A stretch of DNA of 64,000 bases from Micrasema longulum (GCA_022494885.1 JAGVSM010005004.1:62001-126000); one strand, 5' to 3'. Numbered from the stretch's first letter, positions 41,744 through 53,325 are shown. A program made the numbers and translations. The notes: a model not told the origin generated them from the letters alone.

Positions 41744-41929
41744 TCTCTCGGCGCCAGCAATGCCCCCATAGTGCCCACCAAGGTCCTTGGGGACCCCGAC
41801 GAGCTGGACAGGGCGCTGCTGGAGAGTGGCTACACCGAAGGGCTGGTGCCCCCTTCCCCCGCTCCGCTCGTGGACCGTTACGAGGACCGCTACGTGTACC
41901 ACAGGGGCGGGGTAGACCTGGAACTCTTG
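41744..41929 (+). CDS. Unassigned coding exon, possibly a distal CDO exon
   Basis: A GC-rich island of 62 codons, open in one frame, sits between a strong acceptor (TTTTTTGTCTGTCTTACAG) and a strong donor (TTG then GTGAGT). It begins SLGASNAPIVPTK and ends RGGVDLELL; it is rich in Pro, Asp and Leu, and I see no known domain. Reading through the donor would add only LVSRIPCQK-type residues before a stop. Both ends are phase 0, so it could follow the CDO exon ending at 10457. Known CDO proteins end soon after their FHSKFG-type motif, so this would be an unusual extension. It may instead belong to another gene whose remaining exons lie to the right. Exon status is likely; the product is unknown. 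Confidence 0.55.
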
Positions 41930-42074
41930 GTGAGTCGCATCCCTTGTCAAAAGTAAAGGTCGTACCTAGGATAGAATATCTCTGAATGAACTTATGGCTT
42001 GATACCATAATTTTTAGATTCATTCATTAATGCAGGCGCCTTTTTACAGTTTACCCAGAAATAAAATATCGCCT

Positions 42075-42620
42075 CCTAATTATTTTATTTTTATTTTATT
42101 TATTTCAAATACAAACAGATATACAGGTTAAATTTTTTTTTTATATAAAATGTATACATAGTAAGACCTGCCATTCAATTATATGTATTCTAAACTATAT
42201 AAGTAATAAATATACTATATATTAAAATACGATAAATATGGACTCGTAAGATAAATATGGACAAAACAAGGAGATAGAAGAAAGAAAAATAAGAAAATTG
42301 ATAAGGAGTGGTAAAATAAAGAAAAGTAAGAGTAGAAAATTGCATTTGATTTAATGATTAAATGAATTATGAATGAAGAACAAGAAAAGTGACAAAACGT
42401 CTATTCTCTGTTACTCTGAATAAAACCTATTAGTTCTCTTATGTAAATATTGTATGGGGTGTTAAATATATCAAAATTATTTAAAAAAATGTTAAATGCT
42501 TCACATATACAAGGAATTGTAGACTGTTTCCGATGATTAGTTTCAATTTTACGAATATGGAAAATATCAGAGAGTCTAGTTGGCCTGGAGGGGACACGGT
42601 AAGCAAAATAAAATATCACG
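42075..42620 (-). mobile_element. LINE C-terminal fragment
   Basis: Minus strand reads FAYRVPSRPTRLSDIFHIRK, then QSTIPCICEAFNIFLNNFDI, the ORF2 terminus of the Jockey/CR1 group, with a T-rich tail at about 42080-42105. 42621-43170 contains only a GTGT-rich tract at about 42885-42970. Confidence 0.65.
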
Positions 42621-43179
42621 TCTCCAGAAGTACACTGTCGTTAATTTCAATTTCATCGCTTCAGTTCGATTTTGTCCAACAGACCAAAACACAAATCTGC
42701 AGAAATAGAATTTAAAAGTTTCATTTACGAAATAGGCATAAATATTCATTTATTAATTTATTTTAAAGAAACAAACAGTCGACAATGATATGATAATGTT
42801 TTAAAAAAATACGGTTTAGACAGACCAGCGAAGTTTCTAAATAAGAATCAGACATATTATTAAATTGTGTTACAACACAAGGGTGTGTTTATGTGTATTT
42901 GTATGAGAGTAAGTGTAGATGTGTGTTTATGTGTATTAGTGTGGGAGTAAGTGATCAGGTGTGTGTAAGTTTTAAAAAAAAAAAAATTATACAGGAGTTG
43001 CTTTATTATTTACCTTGCTTATAATATACAAGGTTCATATTTCAAAAAGGGATTTTTCTGCAATTAAATTTCTTTAAATTTATCTAAACTGTTGGGATCA
43101 GGAGAGATATACTAATGTGGACCAATCAGAAACTTCTCAGCATTTGCTCATGTGGATAGGAAACCACTTAAAACTCTTC

Positions 43180-43525
43180 AGGAGAAGCCGGCCTGTTGGC
43201 AGTAGTCAACAGGCCTTCCGTTCCACTAGAGGAGTGTTCGGCATTTTTTTCCCTACTTTGGTTTATTTTACCAATTGCCCGCACTATATTGATCACGTAT
43301 GATACTACCTCTCGTGTGAGTTCTTTATTACCTATCACCGATGGGATGTCGCATAGATCCTTCACCCAAGCCTCTGCATCGCGCCTCCAGCTGTTGTTTT
43401 TGAATGCTGGAAAGGGGGCAATGCATCAACAGGTGAGGGACATCTTGAGGAGTTTCATCGTCGCATGGGCAGCTGTCGATCTCGGAGAGTGTAAGTGTGA
43501 GTATCATTAAATAGTAAGTGGGATG
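43180..43525 (-). mobile_element. LINE C-terminal zinc-knuckle fragment
   Basis: Minus strand reads DSCPCDDETPQDVPHLLMHC then PLSSIQKQQLEARCRGLGEG, closely related to the fragment at 15467-16070. No poly(A) tail seen. Confidence 0.75.
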
Positions 43526-43737
43526 GTATCGCAGCCAGAAATAATGAGTCTTAATTCATTTTTTAATAAATGAAGGGACATGTAAAATATATCAATGGAT
43601 GAAAAAAAGCATTATGGTTAGAACAAGAACGATAGAGGAAAGAAAGTGCAAAATTTAAGATAAAATTCGTTAAAAAACCCCTTATACGAGTACAAGTCTT
43701 AAAAAAAAAATTATTTGAATTTTGTAAATAAATGTAA

Positions 43738-43790
43738 CGGCCTCGTGGTCAGCGCGTTTACCTATCATTGAAGAGGTCTTGCGTAATGCA
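43738..43790 (+). repeat. SINE-1 head fragment
   Basis: CGGCCTCGTGGTCAGCGCGT and AAGAGGTCTTGCG. Nothing recognised in 43791-44265. Confidence 0.55.
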
Positions 43791-44269
43791 ACCAAATGCT
43801 ACCACGTGGGCAAATGACGTGTAACAACAACTAGTTCCCACTCCATTTTCTTCAAATCTGATATTCCACATCACAAGGTAAAAAGTCTTGAAAATTTGCT
43901 ATTTGAAAGGTTAATTTCCATATTAAGTTTTTAATTTGAAGATTTTTAATAATCATATCATATTTTTCCCTAGGACTACTGTAGCGAGACTTAATATTTT
44001 CAAGAATCTCATTAGGAGCCAGTCGAGAAACAAAGTTGTCGGGAAACTTTTGTAAAAGTCGCCCCGCTTTGAAGTTTCACGACGCGATATTAAACTCGCC
44101 TATTTTCATCCATTCGCTGTTTATTTTCTCATGGGATTGGGTATATATAGGAAGATTTATGTCATAGAGTATAAAGTATGGCGTATTGATTCACAACCTA
44201 AAGACTCAAAATTGTTGTTAAACTAAAAAAAACTTCGCGAATAAAATAGATAATCGATTGGAAGGTATT

Positions 44270-44415
44270 ATTTTAAATTTATTTTAACAGAGAATGATAA
44301 AGTTTTTGAGAAGGAAATATGGAAGTCTAGGCATTTACAGGGCTTATGACCTGTCATCGGCTGGTTTAAGTGGCTACTTTACACACTGTGTAACAATCAT
44401 CATTTTGCCCATGTT
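44270..44415 (+). mobile_element. Family X partial repeat
   Basis: GAGAAGGAAATATGGAAGTC, TAGGCATTTACAGGGCTTAT, CACTGTGTAACAATCATCAT. Confidence 0.75.
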
Positions 44416-44589
44416 TTATTAGGTATTATTTTACTTCATTCAAATAAATATTTGATTTAACAAGCTTGCTATGATACTTTGAAGTTTACGGTCAATACTC
44501 TTTTTATCTTCTTTTTTATTAATAAAACATTTTATGAAATTTTGAGATAGACAAGTAAAAACAAATATTTATAATAGAAAATGACTCTG

Positions 44590-45220
44590 TCGTTTTTCAA
44601 AATATTATCCTTAAAAATCAATACACTTTTGCACGCGTTTGAACCAATTTTTGAAACACTTTTTGCAGCCCATTTGAGGTACCTCCAAAACATGTGATTT
44701 AAACGTATCAACCGCTTCTTCAGGCGTCAAAAAACGTTGACCTCGCAATTTATTTTTGATATGCGGGAATAAGAAAAAAATCATTTTTTCAATTCATGTA
44801 AAGAATCGTTTTTTTCTGGCACAGTATCCGATTTTGGACGACGTTCACGAAATTCATCCTGTAACGAATTGCGACCACGATTAAATTTAGAAAACCAGCG
44901 AAACACGGTGGCTCGAGACGATGCTTCATCGCCAAAAGTCGCAGCGAGTTGATCGGCACACTGTTAATGATTTAATCCACGTCAAAAGTCATTTCTATGA
45001 CATTCTAACCATCGCACGAAAATGTTTACGATTTAGTTCCATTTTTTTAACAAAATTAGGGTTTCTAGTATCTGTAAACAACACAAATATCACTCGTATG
45101 ACAAAACGTTCTAAGTACGTTTACCATTAAAAATTGCAAACTTTACGATGACAATGTCAAATTGGACATATTCACACTGGTGTTGCCATATCTCGAAACT
45201 TAAGTAGCAACATTCGTACA
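44590..45220 (-). pseudogene. mori-type mariner with internal deletion
   Basis: Minus strand starts MELNRKHFRAMVRMS, then decayed ECIDQL-type sequence up to RDEFRERRPKSD-like residues at about 44830. It then jumps to the C-terminus FFLFPHIKNKLRGQRFLTPE, EEAVDTFKSHVLEVPQMGCK and FKNWFKRVQKC. The central catalytic part is missing, so this is a deletion derivative. The outer AT-rich terminus CTACTTAAGTTTCGAGATAT is at about 45190-45210. Confidence 0.75.
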
Positions 45221-45394
45221 TATAGTAGATATTATACTCCCAGGAGTTATAAAAAAAAAACTTATTTGGGACCGTACATAAAAAGAAAACATTTTTGTGG
45301 CAATACATAATATTCTACATAGTCAATACATCTGAAATAGTAAGAAATCATAATAATAAAAACATAAAACACAGTATTTGCGTCTCCATTCTAG

Positions 45395-45808
45395 AAGAGT
45401 GTATTCTTCCTCTAAACATTGGTTAAAAATCTTATGCAGCCATACAAAAATTATTTCACCACCCGCCTTTATAAACTCTGTAGCCAAATTATCAAAACCT
45501 TGCGCTTTTCCATTCTGCATATATTTGGCAGCACTTCTTATTTCTTCCATTCTTATCTCTGTCATATCATCATCTGCATTTAAACTTACTTGTGGAGGTG
45601 CTGCAGTGCTTATATTTTCTGCATGTATTTCATACACTTCCTCGAAGTATTTCTTCCATCTTGTTTTTATTCCACTATCATTCGTCACCATTTTTCCAAC
45701 TTTTCCTTTTATATCTGTCATACATCCACTTTCATTACTGTTTCGGGAATTTTTTACCGCTTTCCGTGTTTGTTTTAATTTATGACACCTAGTTATTTGT
45801 TCGTACAC
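45395..45808 (-). mobile_element. RTE-type LINE fragment between endonuclease and RT
   Basis: Minus strand reads IKTRWKKYFEEVYE, RMEEIRSAAKYMQNGKAQGF, DNLATEFIKAGGEIIFVWLH and KIFNQCLEEEY, the linker and RT entry region of RTE-type elements (RW.EYFE...EEV..AI..MKNGKA.G.D.). Fragment with no catalytic core. 45810-46330 shows nothing. Confidence 0.75.
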
Positions 45809-46324
45809 CAGTTTGTTTGGCTAGTGTACATAAAGCATTAAAAAAATGGAAGTAATATTTTTAATGTTAAAATGATTATAACTGCTCTTTTATTTATAAA
45901 ATTTCAATATACGTCAACGCAATTCAAGTATCTACTAAAGTAATATATACTTATGATAAAGCTCATAAATCTTTGTCATAAATATCTAAAGCAAAGAGTA
46001 TCAAACAAAATACACATTATAATTAATTGACAAGATGACATCTTTGAGTACAAAAGGCGTTAGTCTTATTACTTGTAATTCTAATAATATGCGCATTTGT
46101 ATTTTAAAGAAAACAGGAAAATTATTCAATCGATGAAAAACTTGCTTCAATAAAAGCCAATATTACGTTCCAATGGTTTTCGAAGCGTCTTTATTTTTAA
46201 TCAAAACGATTTCAAGCATTATAATTCTAATCACGTTTGGGAAAATCAGTGGTGTGAAAAAGAAACAATATTCAATATATGCTTAGATTTTCACGAAAAC
46301 TGTTATCAATATTATGTATCGCCT

Positions 46325-46400
46325 TTTTCGGGATATTCCGTTTAAGTTAGATTCGTTCCGACGTTTCAGCCACCGGTGTCATCTTCAAGATAAACTATGT
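46325..46400 (-). ncRNA. Hammerhead-like motif, Penelope-type
   Basis: Minus strand: TTGAAGATGACACCGGTGGC then TGAAACGTCGGAACGAATC. GAA is followed by self-complementary ACGT and C. The core begins U instead of C (UUGAAGA). Confidence 0.4.
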
Positions 46401-46554
46401 GCATTATAGAATAATACCTCCTATATGTACGGAATGTTACTGATAAGATAGACAAAGGGCTTAAAGAGCAAAATATTTTAATATTCTGTAGGACTGCGTA
46501 AAATCAAGTATCATTCAATTGATTTAAAATCCTAAAGAAAAGAACCCCCTAGAA

Positions 46555-46800
46555 ACTGAAACAGTTGCCTGAGGCATGAAAAAGTTCATATTGGACATAC
46601 AGGGCATACATTTAAGAAAATAATTGAACCAAATGGAGCCTGTAAACTTGGGCACCCTAAAAAATCAGTTATAGTGGAACACTACAAAGAAAAAGGTAAT
46701 CTTATTGCCTTCAAACCAAAAATTCTACATATATGCAGAAACTATCACAGAAACACGAGTAATAAAAGATGCAATTGAAATACAGACTCCCAAATAACAT
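46555..46800 (+). mobile_element. Penelope-like element, GIY-YIG endonuclease remnant
   Basis: Plus strand reads VHIGHTGHTFKKIIEP, then CKLGHPKKSVIVEHYKEKGN and FKPKILHICRNYH. This matches the second half of the Penelope GIY-YIG domain (YIGETGR.F..R..EH....S.VAEH...GH.I). The catalytic Arg region is altered. It ends at a T-rich/A-rich boundary near 46800. Confidence 0.6.
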
Positions 46801-46873
46801 TTATTTATTTAATTATTAACGGACATTGTCCATGTATACAAATTATACGGTTTAAATATTACAATAAAAGAAT

Positions 46874-47150
46874 AATCAATATTATGTATCTTTTTTGGGT
46901 GATACCGTGTATGTTGGATTTGATCCGACGTTTCGGCTTCCATTGCAGGAGTCATCTTCAGGGAAAACTGTGTGTTTTATAGATAAATGTATGTGTTTAT
47001 GTACTAGTAATTTGTACCGTGTCACAGATAGCAGTAGTCTATAAAACACACAGTTTTCCCTGAAGATGGCTCCTGCAATGGTAGCCAAAACGTCGGATCA
47101 AATCCAACATACACGGTATCACTCAAAAAAGATACATAATATTGATAACA
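46874..47150. repeat. Inverted Penelope-type terminal repeats
   Basis: Arms 46874-46985 and 47037-47150 are inverted copies (TATTATGTATCTTTTTTGGG, GATACCGTGTATGTTGGATT, AAAACTGTGTGTTTTATAGA). The left arm holds, minus strand, CTGAAGA, a weak stem II, GAAACGTCGG (46961-46925), a canonical CUGANGA/GAA core with stem III ACGU and cleavage base C. The right arm (47060-47095) has GAA changed to AAA. Confidence 0.7.
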
Positions 47151-47227
47151 GTGACCGCGAAAACCTTCGTACCTATTTAATAAAAGAATAGTTTGAAACA
47201 TAAAAGAAAAGAAGCATTGACAAACAT

Positions 47228-47345
47228 AAGGTATATCGAGACAAGATCTGGACTATTTATTTAGTGCTCGTTTAAATCGTTGTAAACTTAAACCAAAAAA
47301 GGCCAGATCTTGTCTTGAGTTAACAATACGACAAAGACGGATCAT
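47228..47345 (+). repeat. Hairpin repeat H
   Basis: ATCGAGACAAGATCTGGAC and GGCCAGATCTTGTCTTGAGT form a stem around a 50-base loop, then ACAATACGACAAA. Related copies: 35455-35560 (-), 51655-51760 (+), 58075-58185 (-). Confidence 0.55.
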
Positions 47346-47574
47346 TGGAGAATTAAGGCCATAGTTTGTTCTATGCTGATCGATGAACAGCATTTCACTG
47401 TTTCTCAACCTACGAGTCGGAATATTGAATTTTACTTGTCCCAGTAATGATGGAACATAATCTTAAATTAAACTCAACATGGTTTCTGGCACTACACGTG
47501 ACAAAAATGATACTGAATGTGACTTCTGCTGACTGCGACACGGTACCAATTACAAGTACATACCTGAATAGTAA

Positions 47575-47900
47575 ATTTCAAATTTTTATTCAACCAAAAT
47601 AGTAAAACATGTAAAATAAAATATTTAAGCCATTTTATTAGGACAACACATCAGACCAGGAACTCTTGAGAAATAGTTCGAGATTATTGTGGTATAATAC
47701 TCTCCAATAGCAAGAGTATTTGACTCTTAAACATTGTTTCACTGATGTGAAAGTTGTCGATCTCCAAAGCGATTATGTTTAGCTGCCTGACTTTTCTTCC
47801 AACCAGCATAACCAGAGACAGGTTCATTCTAGAAGCCAGGAAGTAAAACAGTCTGTGCCGACGCTGTCGAAGATAACCACCAGAAACACGAAAATTGATA
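47575..47900 (+). repeat. Repeat G, copy 2
   Basis: See 13553-13830. Shared order of blocks with about 70 percent identity by eye. Confidence 0.5.
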
Positions 47901-48199
47901 CTCTAAAATAAATAATAACAACACATAGTTTATTTTCCCCGAAGAAACGTAGGAAGGAATCTAACTTGTACGAGACCACCCAAAAGAGGCGATACATTTG
48001 ATTGAATATAACAGATAGAAATCGACCAAAAATCCAGCTCTTGCGATTGTATAAATATTTTTTTAAGATTTGGTTTACCAAGTTCTTTAGAATTGAAATT
48101 CGTTCTTACCCACGCAAACGTAGAATCTAAATCCCTGGATACTGAAGAGAGTAAAATCATGTCATTTTATTTTTATTAGCCAGGCTAAGTTAGAATGTC

Positions 48200-48430
48200 A
48201 TTGGGATTTTGTTTGTGATGACCGTTGGTCGAATCAAATAATAGAGTCTCGACAGGAGTACCTCAGGGAGGAGATCTGGGGCCCCATTTAGGTTGACTAA
48301 ATTCATACAAAGGAACATTTCGAGTGAATTGTGCTTAAAGGCAAGTTTCTGGATAACAAAAAGTGTATCGATCGATTTCCTTTCAAAGTTTCCGGCCGGT
48401 TAGAGGACGCTTACAACTTATTTACATAAC
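48200..48430 (+). mobile_element. LINE RT motif fragment
   Basis: Plus strand reads VESNNRVSTGVPQGGDLGPH, the conserved S-G-V-P-Q-G-x-x-L-G-P block of LINE reverse transcriptases, then decays after a stop. 48430-48770 shows nothing. Confidence 0.55.
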
Positions 48431-48774
48431 GTTCATGTCTCTAGGAACTACCTTATATTTTATTCATGTTCATTGATTTATCTTCTTTTGATGTAGGCAT
48501 TCCTTTACAACTTAAAATATATTTTTGAATTGCGTAGTTTTTATAATATGGTCATCTCAAATTTTATTTAAAAAACTGCGTTGATTTAAAAAAATATATT
48601 TTAAATTACAATAAAAAAAAATTGAACAGATTGAGAAGGTCACTTTACAAGCAGGGTCAGATAGTTAAATGTGTTTTGATTTGATATTTATTTTATACTC
48701 AAAATAAACATATCAATTTATTGTCATAATATATGATATTATGAATTAAAATTTTAAACGAACGTCCAAACCAT

Positions 48775-49100
48775 CAAACCGTGTCTGTTTTGTTGTAGGT
48801 AGAGAAGATTCAGAGGATAGAACGCCATATCTCTTTGTCTTTGCATATACATACCTCACTTCATCTAAATTTATTTCTTCTCCTGCACGCGCACCGAATA
48901 TTCCTACTTTTGACAAGTCCGTCTTCAGTTTTTTGTTGGATTTGGTCATGTCATGTCTTTCCAAATCCTTTTCCTTTTCTGCATCTATCAACATTCCATC
49001 AAAAACCCTTTGAGCCGTTCTTTCGCTGTCCATTCGCTTTACACGTCCAAATCAACGACGAACTCCTTTTTTGATTATGTCAATAATGCTTATCTCAGCT
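48775..49100 (-). mobile_element. RTE-like LINE 3' fragment
   Basis: Reverse complement of the 20230-20500 region: GATAGAACGCCATATCTCTT, TCATGTCATGTCTTTCC, CTGTCCATTCGCTTTACACG. Confidence 0.75.
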
Positions 49101-49258
49101 TTACAAAACGATCTCTTACATCAAATGGAAAAGCCTAACAAATATGGAGTCTGATAAAGTTATGTTTCGTTTAGCCAACACCACATTAGTTTTTGCGCTT
49201 TTTAATTTCTTAATTACTAAATTAATAAATATGAAAGTATGTCCGTGTCTATACATAT

Positions 49259-49573
49259 TGTGGGGACCAGAGAGTAGGAGACGAGGATGTGTTGTTGTCT
49301 ATGGCCACAGTGCCCAATGGACCAATATAAGGGCGCGTAATACGTCACTCGCCCTTCTCTGTCTTCACCAGTATTCAAATTCACTCTAAAATATTCTTTG
49401 TGTAATCTTTGTATTTTTGTGTGTAATAAACCAAAAATTGGAAGTAACTTAATTTATTTTATTTATTTATTCCTCGAGGTTAAATCCGTTAAATATATTC
49501 AATCAATTCAATCATAATGTGTTTTACATGAACTAACAAATAGCTACTATCAAGTTGAGTATAATAATAATAC
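49259..49573 (+). mobile_element. LTR of a retrotransposon, with short leader
   Basis: 315 bp starting TGTGGGGACCAGAGAGTAGG, with TATA-like AATATAAGGGCGCG, polyadenylation AATAAA and an end near ATAATACC. A primer-site-like GGTGACCCACGAC follows. Highly similar to 57039-57357, same orientation. No gag or pol sequence follows. Confidence 0.8.
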
Positions 49574-49894
49574 CTCTAAAAAATGGTGACCCACGACAAC
49601 CTTTAAATATATTATATTAAAAGAAGATCAACGTTTATTCCTAATTTTAACTTGTAGCTTAAAATAGAGCGCGTTTAAATATTATTAAAGTGTTGTTATT
49701 TATGATTAGTTCAAATATTCTTAGAGTCTACCCACCTGAGTAAAAGTTATTCGCAAGTACATTTGCCGCGCGCGACATCAAAAACAACGATTGTACGTGT
49801 ATAAGTATAAAGAAATAGAATTTTATGTGCATTTTTATACAAGTATATTTTTAAAGTGTGGAATTTATAATTTATTATAGTTTAGTGTAAAAAA
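49574..49894. other. No gene recognised
   Basis: AT-rich sequence after the LTR leader. No retrotransposon coding region is found. Confidence 0.5.
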
Positions 49895-50340
49895 AAAGTG
49901 TCTTGAGTATGCAGATGTATGTTATCCAGATGCTAATTCTGAATTATTCGAACGATTGCAGAATGTTTGCATACGTTTTATCTTTAATCTTCGCCAATTT
50001 GACCTGATGACCAAATATTGTACGCAAATATACGGCCTCAGTATCAGGCATAAAATAAACACTCACATTCTATAACTCCCTCACAACATTTTTATAATCC
50101 CACAACTCTTCTAACCTCTATCACAGCATGGTCTATCTCTTCGTTCTAGTAACCAGAGTACCCTTTCAATATCCGTTCTCCACTCTATTTTTTTTCTCCT
50201 CTTTCACAGTAGTAGCTGTTTGGTTATGAAATAATTTATCTGCTAATGTGAGAGACTGCAACTTCTTTATTCATATTCAAATCACGTACAGTGCAGATAT
50301 TTAATATAGAAAAAAATAAAATAATCTGGAAATATTTACA
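49895..50340 (+). mobile_element. LINE C-terminal fragment
   Basis: Plus strand reads YADVCYPDANSELFERLQNV, CIRFIFNLRQFDLMTKY and FFSSFTVVAVWL-NNLSANV, the post-RT region of L2/CR1-type elements. Frameshifted in its second half. Confidence 0.7.
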
Positions 50341-50365
50341 ATGTTTTGTTTTATAGCAAAAATAT

Positions 50366-50616
50366 TCATCATCATCATCATCATTCCCTTTTCACACCTA
50401 ATGGTGCATAGGGCACTGCATTGGTGCAACAATAGCAGCGTATCTTGAAGGTAAGATGATCAGTCTTACGCTTCACTTACCAGTCCAGGGACTGTGAAAT
50501 ATTCTAGTGTGAAAACACCCTTTTTAAATAAATATTTCATATCATCCATGTCCGGAATCGAACCCGAGACCTCTTGCATGGCAGGCTAACGCGCTGACCA
50601 TTACATCACGAGTCCG
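50366..50616 (-). mobile_element. SINE-1, full length
   Basis: Reverse complement: GTGATGTAATGGTCAGCGCG, GTCTCGGGTTCGATTCCGGA, GGGTGTTTTCACACTAGAAT, CAGTGCCCTATGCACCATTA and a (GAT)n tail read as CATCATCATCATCATT at the left. 50617-51330 is unassigned AT-rich DNA. Confidence 0.9.
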
Positions 50617-51334
50617 AAAATACTATAATACATATACCTACAATATATTAAAATACATACGACTGATTTTCACAAATCAAACGGTTTGGGTAGGTAGGAA
50701 GAAATTGCTTTAATTCTTAAAAGGCTGTGCTACAAAATTCCTTAACACGCGGTAATCCATCTTATCAATTACTATTGCTACAGCAATGACTATTTTGGCA
50801 GCAGTAGTGTTTGCGTTGGTTTCATTAAACCTTTATTAAAGTTAATAAAATAAGTTCCTTGCAAAAAAACTGTTTTTTTTTTTTAATTTTGCGATCAAAC
50901 TAATGATCCCAAATCATCGTAAAAAGAAAATACAAAATATAATAATTTTGAAAGTTGAGTAATTCACGTATTTATACATTTGTCACGTAGGGTAGTTTGC
51001 AAACGATAAAATCGTAATATTTCTTAATAAAAATATGTTATTTAACATTGGTTTTATGACAAATATAAAAAAATATGTGCAGTTTCAGCAATATCTTCCT
51101 AAACAAGTAAAATAACAAATTTGATCAAAGTTTCTACATTTATTTGTTCGTTAGGGTTTTGAAAGTATAAAACAATAATTTTTCAGGCGTTTCTTAAAAA
51201 TGGTCAAGAAAAGTGCATTTTTACATTATGAAGAGGTAGCTCATTCCAAACTCTGCCCCCTATAAGAGAAAATATTTGAATCTTAATTAAGCGATGAATC
51301 ATTAGGGAATTTAAAAAAATTATTTGATTTTGAA

Positions 51335-51490
51335 AATGCCCAAATTTCTATGTTGGAAAAACATCAAGTAAATTCAAAATTCGAATCAAAGAACATATTA
51401 AAATATGTCTCAATAATTATAACGTCTTGTCAATCAAATCATCTAAAAACCACATTTCTAATCAAGAAACGGGTGTAGAAATGTATAAAA
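51335..51490 (+). mobile_element. Penelope-like GIY-YIG fragment
   Basis: FYVGKTSSKFKIRIKEHIKI, then SIKSSKNHISNQETG. YVG, the Arg of FKIRI and EH match the GIY-YIG endonuclease of Penelope-like elements. No reverse transcriptase remains. Confidence 0.55.
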
Positions 51491-51499
51491 ATTAGAAAT

Positions 51500-51935
51500 G
51501 AGTTAATTTTTTTATTCATTATTTATTTACACACTTTTTTAGTCTACTTAATAATTGTTACTACATTTCATTTTAATATTTACAGATACAATTATAATAA
51601 AATACAACTAAAGTAAATTATAGCTAAGACAAAAAAAATCATAATAATTACTATTTAAATACAAGATCTGGTATATCTTAGTGATTGTATTAATCTAGAA
51701 AGACTTTTATCAAAATAGTCTAGATCTTGTCTCGGGTTAGGTAGGCTTTTAACGAAAAAAGTTGTTGTTCTCAATTGGTCTGGGTCCTTCTTGGCCAATT
51801 GAGAATCTTCCTTCCATATCTTCTCCTTCTCACCTGCTGACAAATCCCTAGGGTTAAATCTGAACGGGTTGTTCCTCCAAAAAAGATAGCAGTCCATTAA
51901 ATTTAATTTCGAGTCCACTGTTAAAAATATTCCCG
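51500..51935 (-). repeat. Repeat with hairpin H and a short open frame
   Basis: 51655-51760 is a copy of hairpin H. The minus frame 51918-51655 starts MDSKLNLMDCYLFWRNNPF and contains DLSAGEKEKIWKED. The 51780-51875 part recurs at 37600-37680, so this is transposon-derived, family unknown. Confidence 0.45.
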
Positions 51936-52074
51936 TTATGATTTGTATTTTCTTCTTTCTTCATCTTTTTCTTTCCTTCTTATCGTCTGGCAAAATCAGT
52001 CATGCCTGAATACTAAATACATAATACCAAATAAGTTATAAACTAGCAAATAACTAAAATAAATAAAACGACTT

Positions 52075-52725
52075 TGTTTTAAATCACTAATTTTTTATTC
52101 TTTTTCTATCGACCGGTTTCAAAGCAAACAAGCTTCTTCGTCAAGGTTTACGTAACTTATGAATTATTTCCTATTTTATTTAGGGAATTTAGGATATAAC
52201 AATTAAATTTTAATGATTGCGATTCAATATATTGGAAAAACTAAAAGAAACTTTAATATTAGAGTGAATGAACACTAAAGGTGCTTAAAAAAAAAAAAAA
52301 ACTAAATTCGCCAACCGTCTGATAGAAAATAATCATAACTTCAATAAAGACACTGGATTAAAAGTACTTCATGTTAAAAATAAAATATTAAAATTAGGCA
52401 ACTTAGAAATTTAAGAAATTAAAAAAGCGATTTATGATAAGAAAAAAATAATAAATAACCAAATAAACAATATTTCTTTTAGTCTTCTCCTGTCTAGCTT
52501 CAAAAATATTAATATCAAATTACCACCCTTGTAAGGAAAAAAAGACTTGATTTATGGGTCCACGTGTAGTATTTAGTTGACATGTTAAAAATAAAATAGG
52601 AAATAATTCATTAGTTAAGTAAACCTTGACGAAGAAGCTTGTTTGCTTTGAAACCGGTCGTTGGAAAAAAATAAAATAAATAATTTGTCGTTTAAAACAA
52701 AGTTGTTTTATTTATTTTATTATGA
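52075..52725. mobile_element. Penelope-like remnant: GIY-YIG part between inverted termini
   Basis: Left (52075-52160) and right (52610-52725) are inverted copies, each with a hammerhead-like motif: CTTGACGAAGAAGC, loop, GCTTTGAAACCGGTC. Stem III is self-complementary ACCGGU followed by C. Between them the plus strand reads IQYIGKTKRNFNIRVNEH, HNFNKDTGLKVLHVKNKILK and EIKKAIYDKKKIIN, the Penelope endonuclease C-terminus. Confidence 0.65.
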
Positions 52726-53325
52726 TAAATAACCACAAAGTTAGTGCTTCAAATATAAAATTTATATTTTATGGCAAATAACTGTTTATAAATCCTAAAA
52801 CATCCAAAGCTACAACTATTAAATCTATTTTGCTGTATGAATATAAAAATTTTACATTTCACAAACGGATGAGTTTTGCAGTTTGCTTTTCTATGAGATT
52901 AAGGCCATTTGTTGACTTCTCATTAAAGAAAGATTCCTGAATTTTCAGCTTTCAATTTACTAATGGAAAATAAATAATGAAAGTTTTCCATTTCAATTAA
53001 TTTCCCGTGTTATCGAAAAGAGCCTCCATTATGTAGAATATTTCCGATTGGATTTTCGTTTCACAGGGCCGAAATTAAATTTCACGTCAAAACCACTTGT
53101 CCGAGCCTAAATACCCTCCGTCAAAGGCAGGGGTAGGGACCTGCAGAAGGCTTTAGGGGTGTTTACTTAGATAATAAAAAAAAACGCTACCAACCTTTGT
53201 CATAGATGACATGACTATTATTAATTTTGGATTAATCTTAGGAAGATACTTTGTTAGAGAAAACAACGGTAATGCATTGCGGATGTCTAGGCTTTAATAA
53301 AGTAAATGATTTTGATAAAACTACA
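52726..53325. other. No gene recognised
   Basis: AT-rich with a slightly GC-richer patch at about 53090-53150. No coding match. Confidence 0.5.

Noticed and set aside
41715..42023. 102-codon minus-strand frame
   Set aside because: Shadow of the GC-rich plus-strand exon 41744-41929.
45378..45785. 135-codon plus-strand frame
   Set aside because: Antisense of an RTE-type reverse transcriptase segment, which explains the length.
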